A stretch of DNA of 48,458 bases, taken from Corynebacterium minutissimum (GTDB lineage Bacteria > Actinomycetota > Actinomycetes > Mycobacteriales > Mycobacteriaceae). The translations under genes were made by a program, and so were the position numbers. The stretch is from positions 1 to 48,458 of the forward strand of contig NZ_JSEF01000019.1 of assembly GCF_000805675.1 (NCBI RefSeq), in the 5' to 3' direction. The notes beneath the pieces were generated by a model. It saw only the letters and a program-made list of their open reading frames with translations, was not told the origin of the DNA and made no database searches. Positions 1 through 11,559 of this stretch are shown in pieces (within the stretch, counting starts at the first letter, position 1; every line of letters starts with the position of its first letter).

Positions 1-624
1 ACTCCGAATAAGCCGGGCGAATCTACCACTCCGGGTAAGCCGGGTGAGGAGACGACCCCGAACCAGCCGGGTGAGGAGACCACTCCGAACCAGCCGGGTG
101 AGGAGACGACCCCGAACAACCCAGGCGAGGAGACCACTCCGAACGAGCCGGGCGAGGAGACCACCCCGAATAAGCCGGGTGACGAGCCGTCTGAGTCCAC
201 GACCGAGACCCCGGATAAGGGCGACGGTAATGACAAGGACGACAACGATGGCAGCTCGAAGAAGTCTGACCTGCCGTGGTGGCTGCTGCTCATCCCGGGT
301 CTGGGCCTCATCAAGCTCATCATCGACGGTGGCAACGGTGGCAATGGTGGCGACCACGATGGTGGCAAGGGCACCTCTGAGGTCATCGAGGACAACGGCC
401 GTGGCGGTGACCATGGTGAGTCCACCGGCGACAACGCTGGTGAGCCGTCCGAGCAGACTGGTGAAAACACCGGTCGCGATGACCGCGAGATCACGGTCCT
501 GGACGCTACCCCGCCGGAGGACGCTGGCATGCCGCTGCCGTCCAACGCTGAGCGTGTCGAGATCAAGCACGTACCGTCGGGTGCGACCAAGCTTGAGCCT
601 GGCATGAAGGACTTCATCAAGTAG
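1..624 (+). CDS. C-terminal part of a repeat-rich surface protein (5' end outside the window)
   Basis: Open in frame from base 1 to the TAG at 622-624, giving 207 residues of a longer protein. It begins with Pro/Gly/Glu/Thr repeats of nine residues (PGEETTPNx), then an acidic Asp/Lys-rich linker, one hydrophobic segment beginning LPWWLLLIPGLGLI at about residue 91, and a Gly/Asp-rich hydrophilic tail of about 100 residues ending in FIK. The layout (stalk, membrane segment, tail) fits a cell-wall-spanning or surface-exposed corynebacterial protein. There is no LPXTG-type sorting motif, so it is not an obvious substrate of the sortase encoded just downstream. The overlapping open frame at 44-607 is a shadow caused by the repeats. 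The N-terminal domains, and so the function, cannot be seen. Confidence 0.75.
   Translation, partial: TPNKPGESTTPGKPGEETTPNQPGEETTPNQPGEETTPNNPGEETTPNEPGEETTPNKPGDEPSESTTETPDKGDGNDKDDNDGSSKKSDLPWWLLLIPGLGLIKLIIDGGNGGNGGDHDGGKGTSEVIEDNGRGGDHGESTGDNAGEPSEQTGENTGRDDREITVLDATPPEDAGMPLPSNAERVEIKHVPSGATKLEPGMKDFIK
13..174 (+). repeat. 27-bp in-frame tandem repeats encoding PGEETTPNx
   Basis: Six consecutive 27-bp units start at 13, 40, 67, 94, 121 and 148. The first is degenerate (PGESTTPGK) and the other five read PGEETTPN followed by Q, Q, N, E or K. A broken unit begins at 175. The array probably continues left of the window and forms an extended wall-spanning stalk. Such arrays change copy number by slippage. 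Confidence 0.9.
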
Positions 625-694
625 TCCGCCTCATCCGCCAGTCCCTAGCCCAGATGGGCTGGGATTGGTAGGGGCAGAACTTGTGTAGGGCAGT

Positions 695-731
695 CCCCTC
701 CAGGGTTCATAGTGAACGCTGGAGGGGATTT
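695..731 (+). terminator. Rho-independent terminator after the surface protein gene
   Basis: The 9-bp stem CCCCTCCAG (695-703) pairs with CTGGAGGGG (719-727). A second inner stem, GTTCA/TGAAC (705-709 with 713-717), nearly completes a 33-nt hairpin. ATTTG follows. It separates the surface protein gene from the sortase gene. Confidence 0.8.
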
Positions 732-838
732 GTCATCTATTGTTTAATTAGAAAAATTATTACTGAAGTGTGTTAGAAGCGCGCTGTCAGCTGCTTGGTG
801 CGGTTGACTGCAGGTGTTAATAGAGGAGTTAGGAAGTT

Positions 839-1753
839 ATGGCTGATTCGGAAGAGCTAAACGGTACCCCGGAGTACCCCGCGCAGGGCTCTGGTGCGGA
901 ATCGGAAACCGCGTCGACATCGTCGTCGGCGGCGGTGCCATCTGGTGGTGCGCACAGAAAGCCGGAAGACGGTGAGAAGAAGGGCGGTAAGAAAGCACTC
1001 TGGGCCATTTTGGCGCTGATTGCTATTGTTCTGGTGATCGTCCAGTTGGTGGTGTATTTCGGCCGCAATGGTGACGATGATGCCGCTGGTGATGCGGGGG
1101 AGTCGTCGACGGTTGCCTCGGCCACCGAGGAAGCCGCGCCAACGACGAATAATGATCCCTTTGTGGATGATTCTGGCGAGCAGGACCAAGAGATTGATGC
1201 TGCCCCGGGTGAATTCCGTGATTTCGGTGCGATGTCTCTGGGCATCAACGAGGAGTTTGCAGCGGTGGATCCGATTCAGGTCACTGATACCGGAATGCTC
1301 ATTCCGCCACGCGATGTGTCGAGGTTGGGTTGGTACTCGGCCTCGGCAGTACCGGGTGAGCCTGGCCCGGTGGGATCCAGTGTGATTACCGGCCACATTA
1401 ACTACCAGGGCCAGGGAACTGGCTTCGCAGAGAAGTTCACCACGCTGGAGCAGGGACAGGAGTTCGCCGTGTTCATTGACGGCGAAGAGCGCAGATTCCG
1501 CGTGACGGAGGCACCATATCGTTTGCCTAAGGGCTCTGGTTTCCCGGACGTTATCAATGACACGGACGGCGAGAACCGTCTGGTGCTGATTACCTGTGGC
1601 GGAAAATTTGTTGGTGGTCAGTTGGGTTATGAGGACAACATCATTACTGTTGCAGAACCAGTAGCAGCGCCTGCCGAAGAGGGCGCTGAAGCACCGGCTG
1701 AGGCGCCGGTTGAAGCACCAGCTGAGGCACCCGCTGAAGTCCCGGCGGCTTAG
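839..1753 (+). CDS. class F-type sortase, membrane-anchored
   Basis: A 304-residue protein. Residues 1-52 are cytoplasmic, 53-74 form one membrane helix, an acidic low-complexity linker runs to about 125, and the sortase barrel fills about 130-275. The catalytic His is in VITGHIN (His186) and the nucleophile in LITCGG (Cys253). The motif after Cys, in which sortases of this class usually read Tyr-Arg-Asp-Asn, here reads GYEDN (264-268), so the expected Arg is Glu. The C-terminus carries PAEAP-type repeats that could insert into the wall. The start is set by a GAGGAG/AGGAAG ribosome site just before ATG 839. Sortases cut sorting signals and join proteins to the envelope; no LPXTG-type substrate is visible nearby. 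The sortase identity is secure, the subclass less so. Confidence 0.85.
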   Translation: MADSEELNGTPEYPAQGSGAESETASTSSSAAVPSGGAHRKPEDGEKKGGKKALWAILALIAIVLVIVQLVVYFGRNGDDDAAGDAGESSTVASATEEAAPTTNNDPFVDDSGEQDQEIDAAPGEFRDFGAMSLGINEEFAAVDPIQVTDTGMLIPPRDVSRLGWYSASAVPGEPGPVGSSVITGHINYQGQGTGFAEKFTTLEQGQEFAVFIDGEERRFRVTEAPYRLPKGSGFPDVINDTDGENRLVLITCGGKFVGGQLGYEDNIITVAEPVAAPAEEGAEAPAEAPVEAPAEAPAEVPAA

Positions 1754-1764
1754 CTGTCGTAGCC

Positions 1765-1789
1765 GTCTAAGCCGGTGAATGGCCTAGAC
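1765..1789. terminator. possible bidirectional terminator between convergent sortase and licT genes
   Basis: GTCTAAGCC (1765-1773) pairs with GGCCTAGAC (1781-1789) with one mismatch and a 7-nt loop, in the junction where the sortase gene and the antiterminator gene converge. There is no clear T-tract, and the hairpin overlaps the last codons of the minus-strand gene. Confidence 0.35.
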
Positions 1790-2611
1790 GGAGGCCTCCT
1801 TCAAGCGCGCAATGTGCAGTGCTAAATAGGAGACCTCATCGGGGGTTAGCGTGTCGTCGAGGCGGAGCTCAATGAGGTTGGAGACAATCTGGGCGGTCTC
1901 GCCGGCATCGGGGTACCGGGCAGAAATAGCGGTGGCGACTTGGCGGTCGTCGGAATCGAGCTGCTTGTGCTCCGCCATGCGCACGAAGAGATAACGCAGG
2001 TGCGTAATGAAGCGCGCGACGGAGATATCCTCGCTATTGAGCTCAGTGCCGTTGTGGGAGCCAATGACTGCCAGGATCTGCTGGATAAGGCCCGTCATGC
2101 GGTATGTACCCGACAAGTCGCCGACGGCGAAGCCGGCGTTAACCAGATGGAGAGTAATCGCAACGGCTTCATCGTGGTCTAGTGGCTTCTGGAGGCCATC
2201 GTTAATGGCGGTAAGAAGCTGTTGGGCGAGGGTGAAGTCCTCGGCATAAAGGTGGCGGACTTCTGCCTCTAGGGGGTAGGAAACGGTATGACCGCGGGAG
2301 ACTGCGCCGTGGATGTGATCTGCTAGTGCAACGACGAGCGTGAGCTTGCTGCGCAGTGCTTCCGGCATGTCGACTGAATGCATAGCGTCAATGACGAGTT
2401 GCACGTATTCGCCGGGAATACCGGCAACCATCGCGGCGAGGTGATCCGGGTCGCGACCGGAATCCGGAACAAAGACCTTGACGACCTTGTCTGGGTCCAC
2501 CGGGGTGCCGGGCTGGGCTTGGAAGCCAATGCCGCGGCCGGTGACGATGACCTCCTCCTCACCACGCCGTGCGAGCACGACGTTGTTGTTGAACACGCGC
2601 AAGAGTTGCAC
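1784..2611 (-). CDS. licT: BglG/LicT-family transcription antiterminator
   Basis: RNA-binding antiterminator of 275 residues that would bind a RAT element in nascent mRNA and prevent formation of the overlapping terminator, under control of PTS phosphorylation. The N-terminal co-antiterminator domain reads VQLLRVFNNNVVLA. Two PRD regulation domains follow, with the phosphorylatable His residues expected in stretches such as DAMHSVDM and ADHIHGAVSRGH in PRD1 and TLHLVNAGF and YLALHIARL in PRD2. I chose the GTG at 2611 rather than the longer frame from 2701, because AGAAAGG lies 8 nt upstream and the family begins right at this motif. It sits downstream of the PTS permease on the same strand, and a matching RAT/terminator lies before the permease. 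The gene may be called bglG or licT. Confidence 0.9.
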   Translation of the reverse strand: MQLLRVFNNNVVLARRGEEEVIVTGRGIGFQAQPGTPVDPDKVVKVFVPDSGRDPDHLAAMVAGIPGEYVQLVIDAMHSVDMPEALRSKLTLVVALADHIHGAVSRGHTVSYPLEAEVRHLYAEDFTLAQQLLTAINDGLQKPLDHDEAVAITLHLVNAGFAVGDLSGTYRMTGLIQQILAVIGSHNGTELNSEDISVARFITHLRYLFVRMAEHKQLDSDDRQVATAISARYPDAGETAQIVSNLIELRLDDTLTPDEVSYLALHIARLKEASV

Positions 2612-2748
2612 AAGGCACCTTTCTGTAGTGTGAGGAAGGCTGAAAAAGCCTGCGACTGGTCCGTGGAATGGACTTGGTCCGGATATGACAAAGCCGGCCA
2701 CGATGGTGGAACATCGAGCCAGCTTAGTCAGGGTTTGTCTGAAGTGTC

Positions 2749-4866
2749 CTAGCGGGTGGTGGTGATAACGGTATCGCCCGCAGTGGCGTGCTTCAGGCCA
2801 GCTGGGGTCACGGCAGCCAGAGCCTTGGTGTTGGTGACAGCCAGAACGATGGTGGTGTCGTAGCCGGCCTCACGGACCTTGTCGAAGTCAACGGTAGCCA
2901 GCAGCTCACCCTTCTTCACGGTGTCGCCCTTCTTGACAGCCGGGGTGAAACCCTCGCCCTTCATCTTCACGGTGTTGACACCGATGTGGACGAGAACCTC
3001 CACGCCGTCCTCGGTCTTGATGCCGTAGGCGTGGCCGGACTTCATAGCGCTCACCACGGTGCCGGATACGGGGGAGTAGACGTCGTTGTTCTCAGGGAGG
3101 ATGCCCACGCCGTCACCGAGCGTGCCGGCGGAGAAGACGGGGTCGTCGATGTCAGACATCGGGACGACTTCACCGGCGGCCGGGGAGGCAATGTCGGTGG
3201 TGGTGCCAGCGGCTGGCTCAGCAGCCCGAGCCGAGGCGTCTGCCTTGGTGGCGGTTGCAGTGGCAGCGCCAGCACCGGCGCCAGCAGCAGCGGTGCCTGC
3301 AGTGTGTGCGGGGGCGTCGCCAAGCACGGCGTCATCCGTATTGACGGTGCCGTTGGCCTCACCGCGCTCGGCGGCCTCGCGTGCGGCCTTGGCCTCAGCG
3401 CGCTCCTCCGGGGTGCGGTAGTCGGTAAAGAAGATGAGCAGGAAGGCGACGGTGAAGGCCACGGCGATGGAGATGGCGTACTTAGCCATCGGGGTAAAGA
3501 CCGGGATGGTCAGGACGGAGGTAAAGACGAAGGCATTCGTCGTGATGCCGTTCGTGCCCAGCGTCAGCAGCGCCACGGTGAGACCACCGGCGAAGCAGCC
3601 CACGAGCATGCGCGGGTAAATCCTCTTGTAGCGCAAGTGAATACCGTAGAGGGAAGGCTCAGAAATACCACCCAGCAGACCGGCCAGGAGAGCAGAAGCG
3701 GAGGTCTGGCGCATCACGGTGTCGCGATCACGGATGGACAGAGCCAGAACGCCCGCGGTGGCGCCGAAGCAGGCGAAGTTCCATGCGCCCATCGGGCCCT
3801 GGATGAAGTCGTAGCCCAAGGTCTGGATGTTGACCAGCATGAGGGCGTTGAGCGGCCAGTGCAGGCCCAGCGGGACGAGGAACGGGTAGAGCATTGGGAT
3901 GGCCAGGGCGAAGACGAACGGGACGTGGTCGTTCATCCAGGACAGACCCGCGCCAATGCCGTTACCGGCCCACACACCGAATGGGCCAATGATGAAGGCG
4001 GTCAACGGGATGACGAAGAGCAGGGTCAGGAACGGGACGAAGACCATGTGGACCGCGGACGGGATGATCTTCTGGAAGCCCTTGTAGAACAATGCCGCGA
4101 CGGCCGCCATGATGAGCGGGACGAAGACGTTTCCGCCGTAGTCCTGCAACTGCATGGTCATGCCGAAGATGGGGATGGAGCACTGCTCGGCACCGAGAGT
4201 GTCGTTAGTGACGCACTGGACCGCGGGGTTTTCCGAAAGGTTGAGGAACTCCGGGGTAAAGAGCGCTGCCATGACAGTGGCTGGGACCCACGGGTCGATG
4301 CGGAGCTTCTTACCGGCGTTGTAGGCCACCATGACCGGCAGGAAGAAGAAGACGGAGCGCCACATGGCGTCCACGAAGAACCAGGAAGCCGGCTTATCCG
4401 GGGAACGGAAATCCACGACTTCGAAAGCATCGAGTACCGACGCGAAGGCGATGATGAGGGAAGCACCCAGCAGCACGCCCAGAATCGGGCGGAAGGAGTC
4501 AGAGAGGTATTCGAAGAAGGCGTCCATCCACGGCAGCTTGCCCTTGGACTTGGCGCGGGCGGCGGCCTTGACGTCATCGTTGGACTGGCCGCTGGACTGG
4601 CTACGGTTCTTCATCTGAGGAAGAGCCTTGATCTGGTCATAGACCGTGGCTACGTCGCCACCAATGACTACCTGGTAATTGCGGCCGCCCTGCGGCACGG
4701 CACCCATGACCTTGGGGATGGCTTCGAGTGCTTGTTTATCTGCCTTGGAGGCATCAGCCAGCTCAAAGCGCAGGCGCGTAGCGCAGTGCGTAAGAGAGGT
4801 GATGTTCTCCGCTCCGCCGATGCCATCCAGGATGGCCTCGGCTGCCGAGCGAGTTTGGGTCGACAT
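2749..4866 (-). CDS. bglF: PTS beta-glucoside-family permease, fused EIIBCA
   Basis: A 705-residue phosphotransferase permease that imports and phosphorylates a sugar. Domain order: EIIB (1-85) with phospho-Cys28 in THCATRLRF; EIIC membrane domain (about 115-480) with about ten hydrophobic segments; an Ala-rich linker (about 500-555); and EIIA (about 560-705) with active His627 in VHIGVNTVKM and supporting His612, spaced 15 residues as in glucose-type EIIA. ATG 4866 has GAAAGGA upstream. The gene follows a RAT/terminator and precedes the antiterminator gene, so induction by its own substrate is expected. No phospho-beta-glucosidase or sucrose-6-phosphate hydrolase gene is nearby, so the sugar is uncertain; beta-glucosides are favoured by the antiterminator logic, and sucrose is possible. 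Confidence 0.85.
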   Translation of the reverse strand: MSTQTRSAAEAILDGIGGAENITSLTHCATRLRFELADASKADKQALEAIPKVMGAVPQGGRNYQVVIGGDVATVYDQIKALPQMKNRSQSSGQSNDDVKAAARAKSKGKLPWMDAFFEYLSDSFRPILGVLLGASLIIAFASVLDAFEVVDFRSPDKPASWFFVDAMWRSVFFFLPVMVAYNAGKKLRIDPWVPATVMAALFTPEFLNLSENPAVQCVTNDTLGAEQCSIPIFGMTMQLQDYGGNVFVPLIMAAVAALFYKGFQKIIPSAVHMVFVPFLTLLFVIPLTAFIIGPFGVWAGNGIGAGLSWMNDHVPFVFALAIPMLYPFLVPLGLHWPLNALMLVNIQTLGYDFIQGPMGAWNFACFGATAGVLALSIRDRDTVMRQTSASALLAGLLGGISEPSLYGIHLRYKRIYPRMLVGCFAGGLTVALLTLGTNGITTNAFVFTSVLTIPVFTPMAKYAISIAVAFTVAFLLIFFTDYRTPEERAEAKAAREAAERGEANGTVNTDDAVLGDAPAHTAGTAAAGAGAGAATATATKADASARAAEPAAGTTTDIASPAAGEVVPMSDIDDPVFSAGTLGDGVGILPENNDVYSPVSGTVVSAMKSGHAYGIKTEDGVEVLVHIGVNTVKMKGEGFTPAVKKGDTVKKGELLATVDFDKVREAGYDTTIVLAVTNTKALAAVTPAGLKHATAGDTVITTTR

Positions 4867-4904
4867 GAGAATCCTTTCGCAAGTTAAGGGCCTGTGAAAA
4901 CCAC

Positions 4905-4991
4905 AAAAGACCTAGGCCATAATGGTTCATAGCGAACCATCCCCACGCGGCTACGAGTGGGGAGCCTAGGTCTTGCCCGAAGTAACAATCC
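4905..4991 (-). promoter_or_regulatory. RAT antiterminator site overlapping an intrinsic terminator (PTS operon leader)
   Basis: Read on the minus strand, GGATTGTTACT followed by TCGGGCAAGACC (4991 down to 4969) closely matches the RAT sequence bound by BglG/LicT proteins. Its 3' end overlaps the first arm of a long hairpin: GACCTAGGC (4972-4964) pairs with GCCTAGGTC (4917-4909) and a T-run follows (4908-4905). Between the arms are two nested hairpins, CCCC/GGGG (4962-4941) and ATGGTTC/GAACCAT (4940-4922). Binding of the antiterminator would hold the RAT hairpin and block the terminator, letting RNA polymerase read into the permease gene. Confidence 0.9.
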
Positions 4992-5042
4992 TGATTAGGA
5001 GACTACTCCGAGCACCTCACGGGGGACAAGTCTTTGTGTAAT

Positions 5043-5069
5043 AGCACACTTTCTTCTAATGGGTGTGCT
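5043..5069. other. hairpin in the pta upstream region
   Basis: AGCACAC (5043-5049) and GTGTGCT (5063-5069) form a 7-bp stem with a 13-nt loop. It lies in the 5010-5204 stretch before pta, which otherwise holds no gene I can support. A candidate -10 (TAATAG, 5038-5043) adjoins it. It could be an operator or an mRNA structure; no factor can be assigned. Confidence 0.3.
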
Positions 5070-5204
5070 GTTGTGCAGGGTAGATGCGTTGAGGGTGTTG
5101 GCGGGGTGCGGCGAGGACGGTCATGTTCCCGTACTGTGAAAGTGTCACTGTGTGCCCTGTGTGTGAGCGGGGGTACACGCCTTCCCTGTAGAGAAAGGTT
5201 TCAT

Positions 5205-6569
5205 ATGCCCATCACGTCCTCACGTAAATCCGCATTCATCAGCGTCATCGGGCGCGGCTTCGATGACTTGGGCGTTGAGTCTGTGGCGCAGGAACTCGGC
5301 GCCACCTTCGCCAAAGTCGATGACTTGGGTACAGAGCTCAGCCAAGTCCTCGAAAACGCCCCGGAGGGCGACCTAGTTCTCCAGGGCACTGGCGTCATGG
5401 ATTTCGACGCCAAGGCTGCTGCTGCCCTGGGCCTGCCGTTCGTGCTCATCTCCAATGCCCCTGCCCGTACCGCTGAGCTGGCACTTGATCACGCGCGCTC
5501 GGTCGGTGCCACTGTCGTGGGTGCGCTGACTGATGTCTCCTCTGTTCCCGGTGCGATTTCTTCGCTGGATGACATCGAGCCCTATATGTCTGCGGAGCTT
5601 TTCCAGAAGCAGCTTCTAGACCAGGCTCGTGAGGTTGGCGCCCACATCGTCCTGCCGGAAGGTGAGGACGACCGCATTCTTGAAGCTGCCGGTGAGCTCA
5701 TCAAGGGCAAGGTGGCGAAGCTGACGATTTTGGGTGATGGGAACGTCGAGAAGCGTGCCCAGGAACTCGGGATTGACCTGTCCGGCGTGGACATCATCAA
5801 CCACCTGGAGTCCCCGCTGGCAGAGGAATTCGCCGCGGACTTTGCGGAGCTGCGTAAGAAGAAGGGCGTGACGCTGGAGCAGGCGCGCGAGACCATGAAA
5901 GACGTCTCTTATTTCGCCACGATGATGGTGCACAAGGGCCTGGCTGATGGCATGGTCTCCGGTGCGGCACACACCACCGCACACACCATCAAGCCTTCCT
6001 TCCAGATCATTAAGACCAAGCCAGAGGCCTCTGTAGTTTCCTCCATCTTCCTCATGGTCATGCCGGGACGCCTGTGGGCCTTCGGTGACTGCGCCGTGAA
6101 CCCGAACCCGACGCCGGAACAGCTCGGTGAGATTGCCATCGTCTCGGCTCAGACCGCCGCACAGTTCGGTCTTGATCCACGCGTGGCGCTGCTGTCCTAC
6201 TCCACCGGTACTTCTGGTGCTGGCCCGGACGTCGAAAAGGTGGTGCAGGCAGTCGAGGTGGCCAAGGGTATCGATTCCTCCGTGGCCGTGGACGGTCCGT
6301 TGCAGTTTGATGCTGCCTGTGACCCAGGTGTGGCTGCCAAGAAGGCGCCGGAGTCCCCGGTGGCTGGTCAGGCTACGGTCTTTGTTTTCCCGGACCTGGA
6401 GGCAGGCAACATTGGCTACAAGACCGCACAGCGCACCGGTGGTGCCCTTGCTGTGGGCCCGATTCTGCAGGGCCTTAACAAGCCGGTCAACGACCTGTCC
6501 CGTGGTGCGACTGTTCCCGACATCATCAACACGGTAGCTATCACCGCTATTCAGGCAGGGGTGAAGTAA
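5205..6569 (+). CDS. pta: phosphate acetyltransferase
   Basis: Interconverts acetyl-CoA plus phosphate and acetyl phosphate plus CoA, the first step of acetate formation and, in reverse, of acetate use. The 454-residue protein has an N-terminal region (about 1-125) and the C-terminal PTA_PTB catalytic domain (about 130-454), which includes HIVLPEGEDDRILEAA, SYSTGTSGAG and the closing TVAITAIQA segment. I chose ATG 5205, preceded by AGAAAGG, over the open frame that runs back to 5034, because the extra 57 residues are Cys/Arg-rich and unlike the family. The stop is followed directly by the ackA start, so the two are co-translated. In C. glutamicum pta-ack responds to acetate through RamA/RamB; I could not prove those sites here. 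Confidence 0.93.
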   Translation: MPITSSRKSAFISVIGRGFDDLGVESVAQELGATFAKVDDLGTELSQVLENAPEGDLVLQGTGVMDFDAKAAAALGLPFVLISNAPARTAELALDHARSVGATVVGALTDVSSVPGAISSLDDIEPYMSAELFQKQLLDQAREVGAHIVLPEGEDDRILEAAGELIKGKVAKLTILGDGNVEKRAQELGIDLSGVDIINHLESPLAEEFAADFAELRKKKGVTLEQARETMKDVSYFATMMVHKGLADGMVSGAAHTTAHTIKPSFQIIKTKPEASVVSSIFLMVMPGRLWAFGDCAVNPNPTPEQLGEIAIVSAQTAAQFGLDPRVALLSYSTGTSGAGPDVEKVVQAVEVAKGIDSSVAVDGPLQFDAACDPGVAAKKAPESPVAGQATVFVFPDLEAGNIGYKTAQRTGGALAVGPILQGLNKPVNDLSRGATVPDIINTVAITAIQAGVK

Positions 6570-7790
6570 ATGGCCTACGTACTCGTTCTGAACTCCGGTT
6601 CCTCCTCCGTCAAGTTCCAGCTGGTTGATCCGAATAGCTCGGCTACTGATACTCCGTTGGTGTCCGGCCTGGTTGAGCAGGTTGGTGAGCCGCAGGGAGC
6701 CGTCACCGTGAAGACCGGTGGCGAGGAGTACAAGGAAGAGCTGGAGATTCCTACCCACTCCTTCGGCCTCGACCGCGCTTTCAGCATCATGCACGAGCAC
6801 GGCGTGGGTCCCACGGACGTGGAGGTCATCGCAGTTGGCCACCGTGTTGTCCATGGCGGCCGCCTGTTCAGTGAGCCGCAGCTCATCGTGGACCAGATCG
6901 AGTCCATGATTGAGGACCTTATCCCGCTCGCCCCGCTGCACAACCCAGCCAACTTGGACGGCATCCGTGTGGCCCGTAAGCTGCTGCCGGATATTCCGCA
7001 CGTGGCGGTCTTCGATACGGCCTTCTTCAACGGCATGCCGCCGGCTGCAGCGCTCTACGCCATCAACAATGATGTGGCCTCGCAGTACGACATCCGCCGC
7101 TACGGCTTCCACGGCACCTCCCACGAGTTCGTGTCACAGCAGGTGCCGAAGCTGCTCGGCCGCGACCCGGAGCATACCCACCAGATCACGTTGCACTTGG
7201 GCAATGGTGCATCTGCCGCGGCTATTCGCAACGGCCGCCCGATTGATACCTCGATGGGTCTGACCCCGCTGGCTGGTTTGGCCATGGGCACTCGTTCCGG
7301 TGACATCGACCCGGGTATCATTTTCCACCTTTCGCGTCAGGCGGGTATGTCCATCGATGAGATTGACAACCTGCTCAACAAGCAGTCCGGTGTGAAGGGC
7401 ATTGCGGGCGTTAATGACTTCCGCGTGCTGCGTGAGCGCATTAACAACGAGGACCAGGATGCGTGGCTGGCCTACAACATCTACATCCACCAGCTGCGCC
7501 GTTTCATTGGTTCCTACATGATTGCGCTCGGCCGCGTGGATGCCATCACCTTCACCGCCGGTGTGGGCGAAAACGACACCGAGGTTCGCCAGGATTCGCT
7601 GTACAACCTTGACATGTACGGCATTGACTTCGATAAGGAAGCGAACTTGGTGCGCTCCAAGGAGCCGCGCATGATTTCGACGGCTGAGTCGCAGGTCAAG
7701 GTCTTCGTTGTTCCGACGAACGAGGAACTGGCGATTGCCCAGAAGTCCGCGGGCATTGCGGCCATGGCCCGGGAGGCTGGCCTCTACTAG
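6570..7790 (+). CDS. ackA: acetate kinase
   Basis: Converts acetyl phosphate and ADP to acetate and ATP in the cytoplasm (reversible). A 406-residue, full-length ASKHA-fold kinase. It begins [16 protein letters not shown] (signature 1, with the catalytic Asn8 region) and has the second signature around [13 protein letters not shown], the phosphate-binding [11 protein letters not shown] and the ADP-site [12 protein letters not shown] 6570 directly abuts the pta stop codon, with a GCAGGGG Shine-Dalgarno inside pta. A strong terminator follows at 7827. Confidence 0.96.
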   Translation: MAYVLVLNSGSSSVKFQLVDPNSSATDTPLVSGLVEQVGEPQGAVTVKTGGEEYKEELEIPTHSFGLDRAFSIMHEHGVGPTDVEVIAVGHRVVHGGRLFSEPQLIVDQIESMIEDLIPLAPLHNPANLDGIRVARKLLPDIPHVAVFDTAFFNGMPPAAALYAINNDVASQYDIRRYGFHGTSHEFVSQQVPKLLGRDPEHTHQITLHLGNGASAAAIRNGRPIDTSMGLTPLAGLAMGTRSGDIDPGIIFHLSRQAGMSIDEIDNLLNKQSGVKGIAGVNDFRVLRERINNEDQDAWLAYNIYIHQLRRFIGSYMIALGRVDAITFTAGVGENDTEVRQDSLYNLDMYGIDFDKEANLVRSKEPRMISTAESQVKVFVVPTNEELAIAQKSAGIAAMAREAGLY

Positions 7791-7826
7791 ATCTCTATTA
7801 GTTCCCTATTCGAACAGCCTTCACTG

Positions 7827-7850
7827 CGGCCCGCCGTTGGCGGGCCGTTT
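7827..7850. terminator. terminator between convergent ackA and pknG
   Basis: A perfect 9-bp stem, CGGCCCGCC (7827-7835) with GGCGGGCCG (7839-7847), has a 3-nt loop and is followed by TTTG. It lies between ackA (plus) and pknG (minus) and could serve ackA best. Confidence 0.85.
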
Positions 7851-7879
7851 GTGGATCTTTTGGCTGGGGTAAGGCAGGG

Positions 7880-11558
<3,679 letters not shown>

Positions 11559-11559
<1 letters not shown>

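Noticed and set aside
44..607. Open frame of Arg/Thr/Ser-rich sequence overlapping the surface protein
   Set aside because: Caused by the 27-bp repeat in another frame; the frame from base 1 has the membrane segment and sensible composition.
2641..2655. AGGCT-AGCCT hairpin before licT as a second RAT or terminator
   Set aside because: Only 5 bp, no RAT consensus and no T-run on the minus strand.
2788..4887. 699-codon open frame on the plus strand opposite the PTS permease
   Set aside because: It is an antisense shadow of a real EIIBCA gene; its product is Gly/His/Asp-rich with no motif and no ribosome site.
5131..5150. GlxR-like TGTGA...TCAC before pta
   Set aside because: The spacing is one base short of the TGTG-N8-CACA type, so I do not call it.
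5616..7124. 502-codon minus-strand frame across pta-ackA
   Set aside because: Antisense shadow with no family features; pta and ackA fully explain the region.
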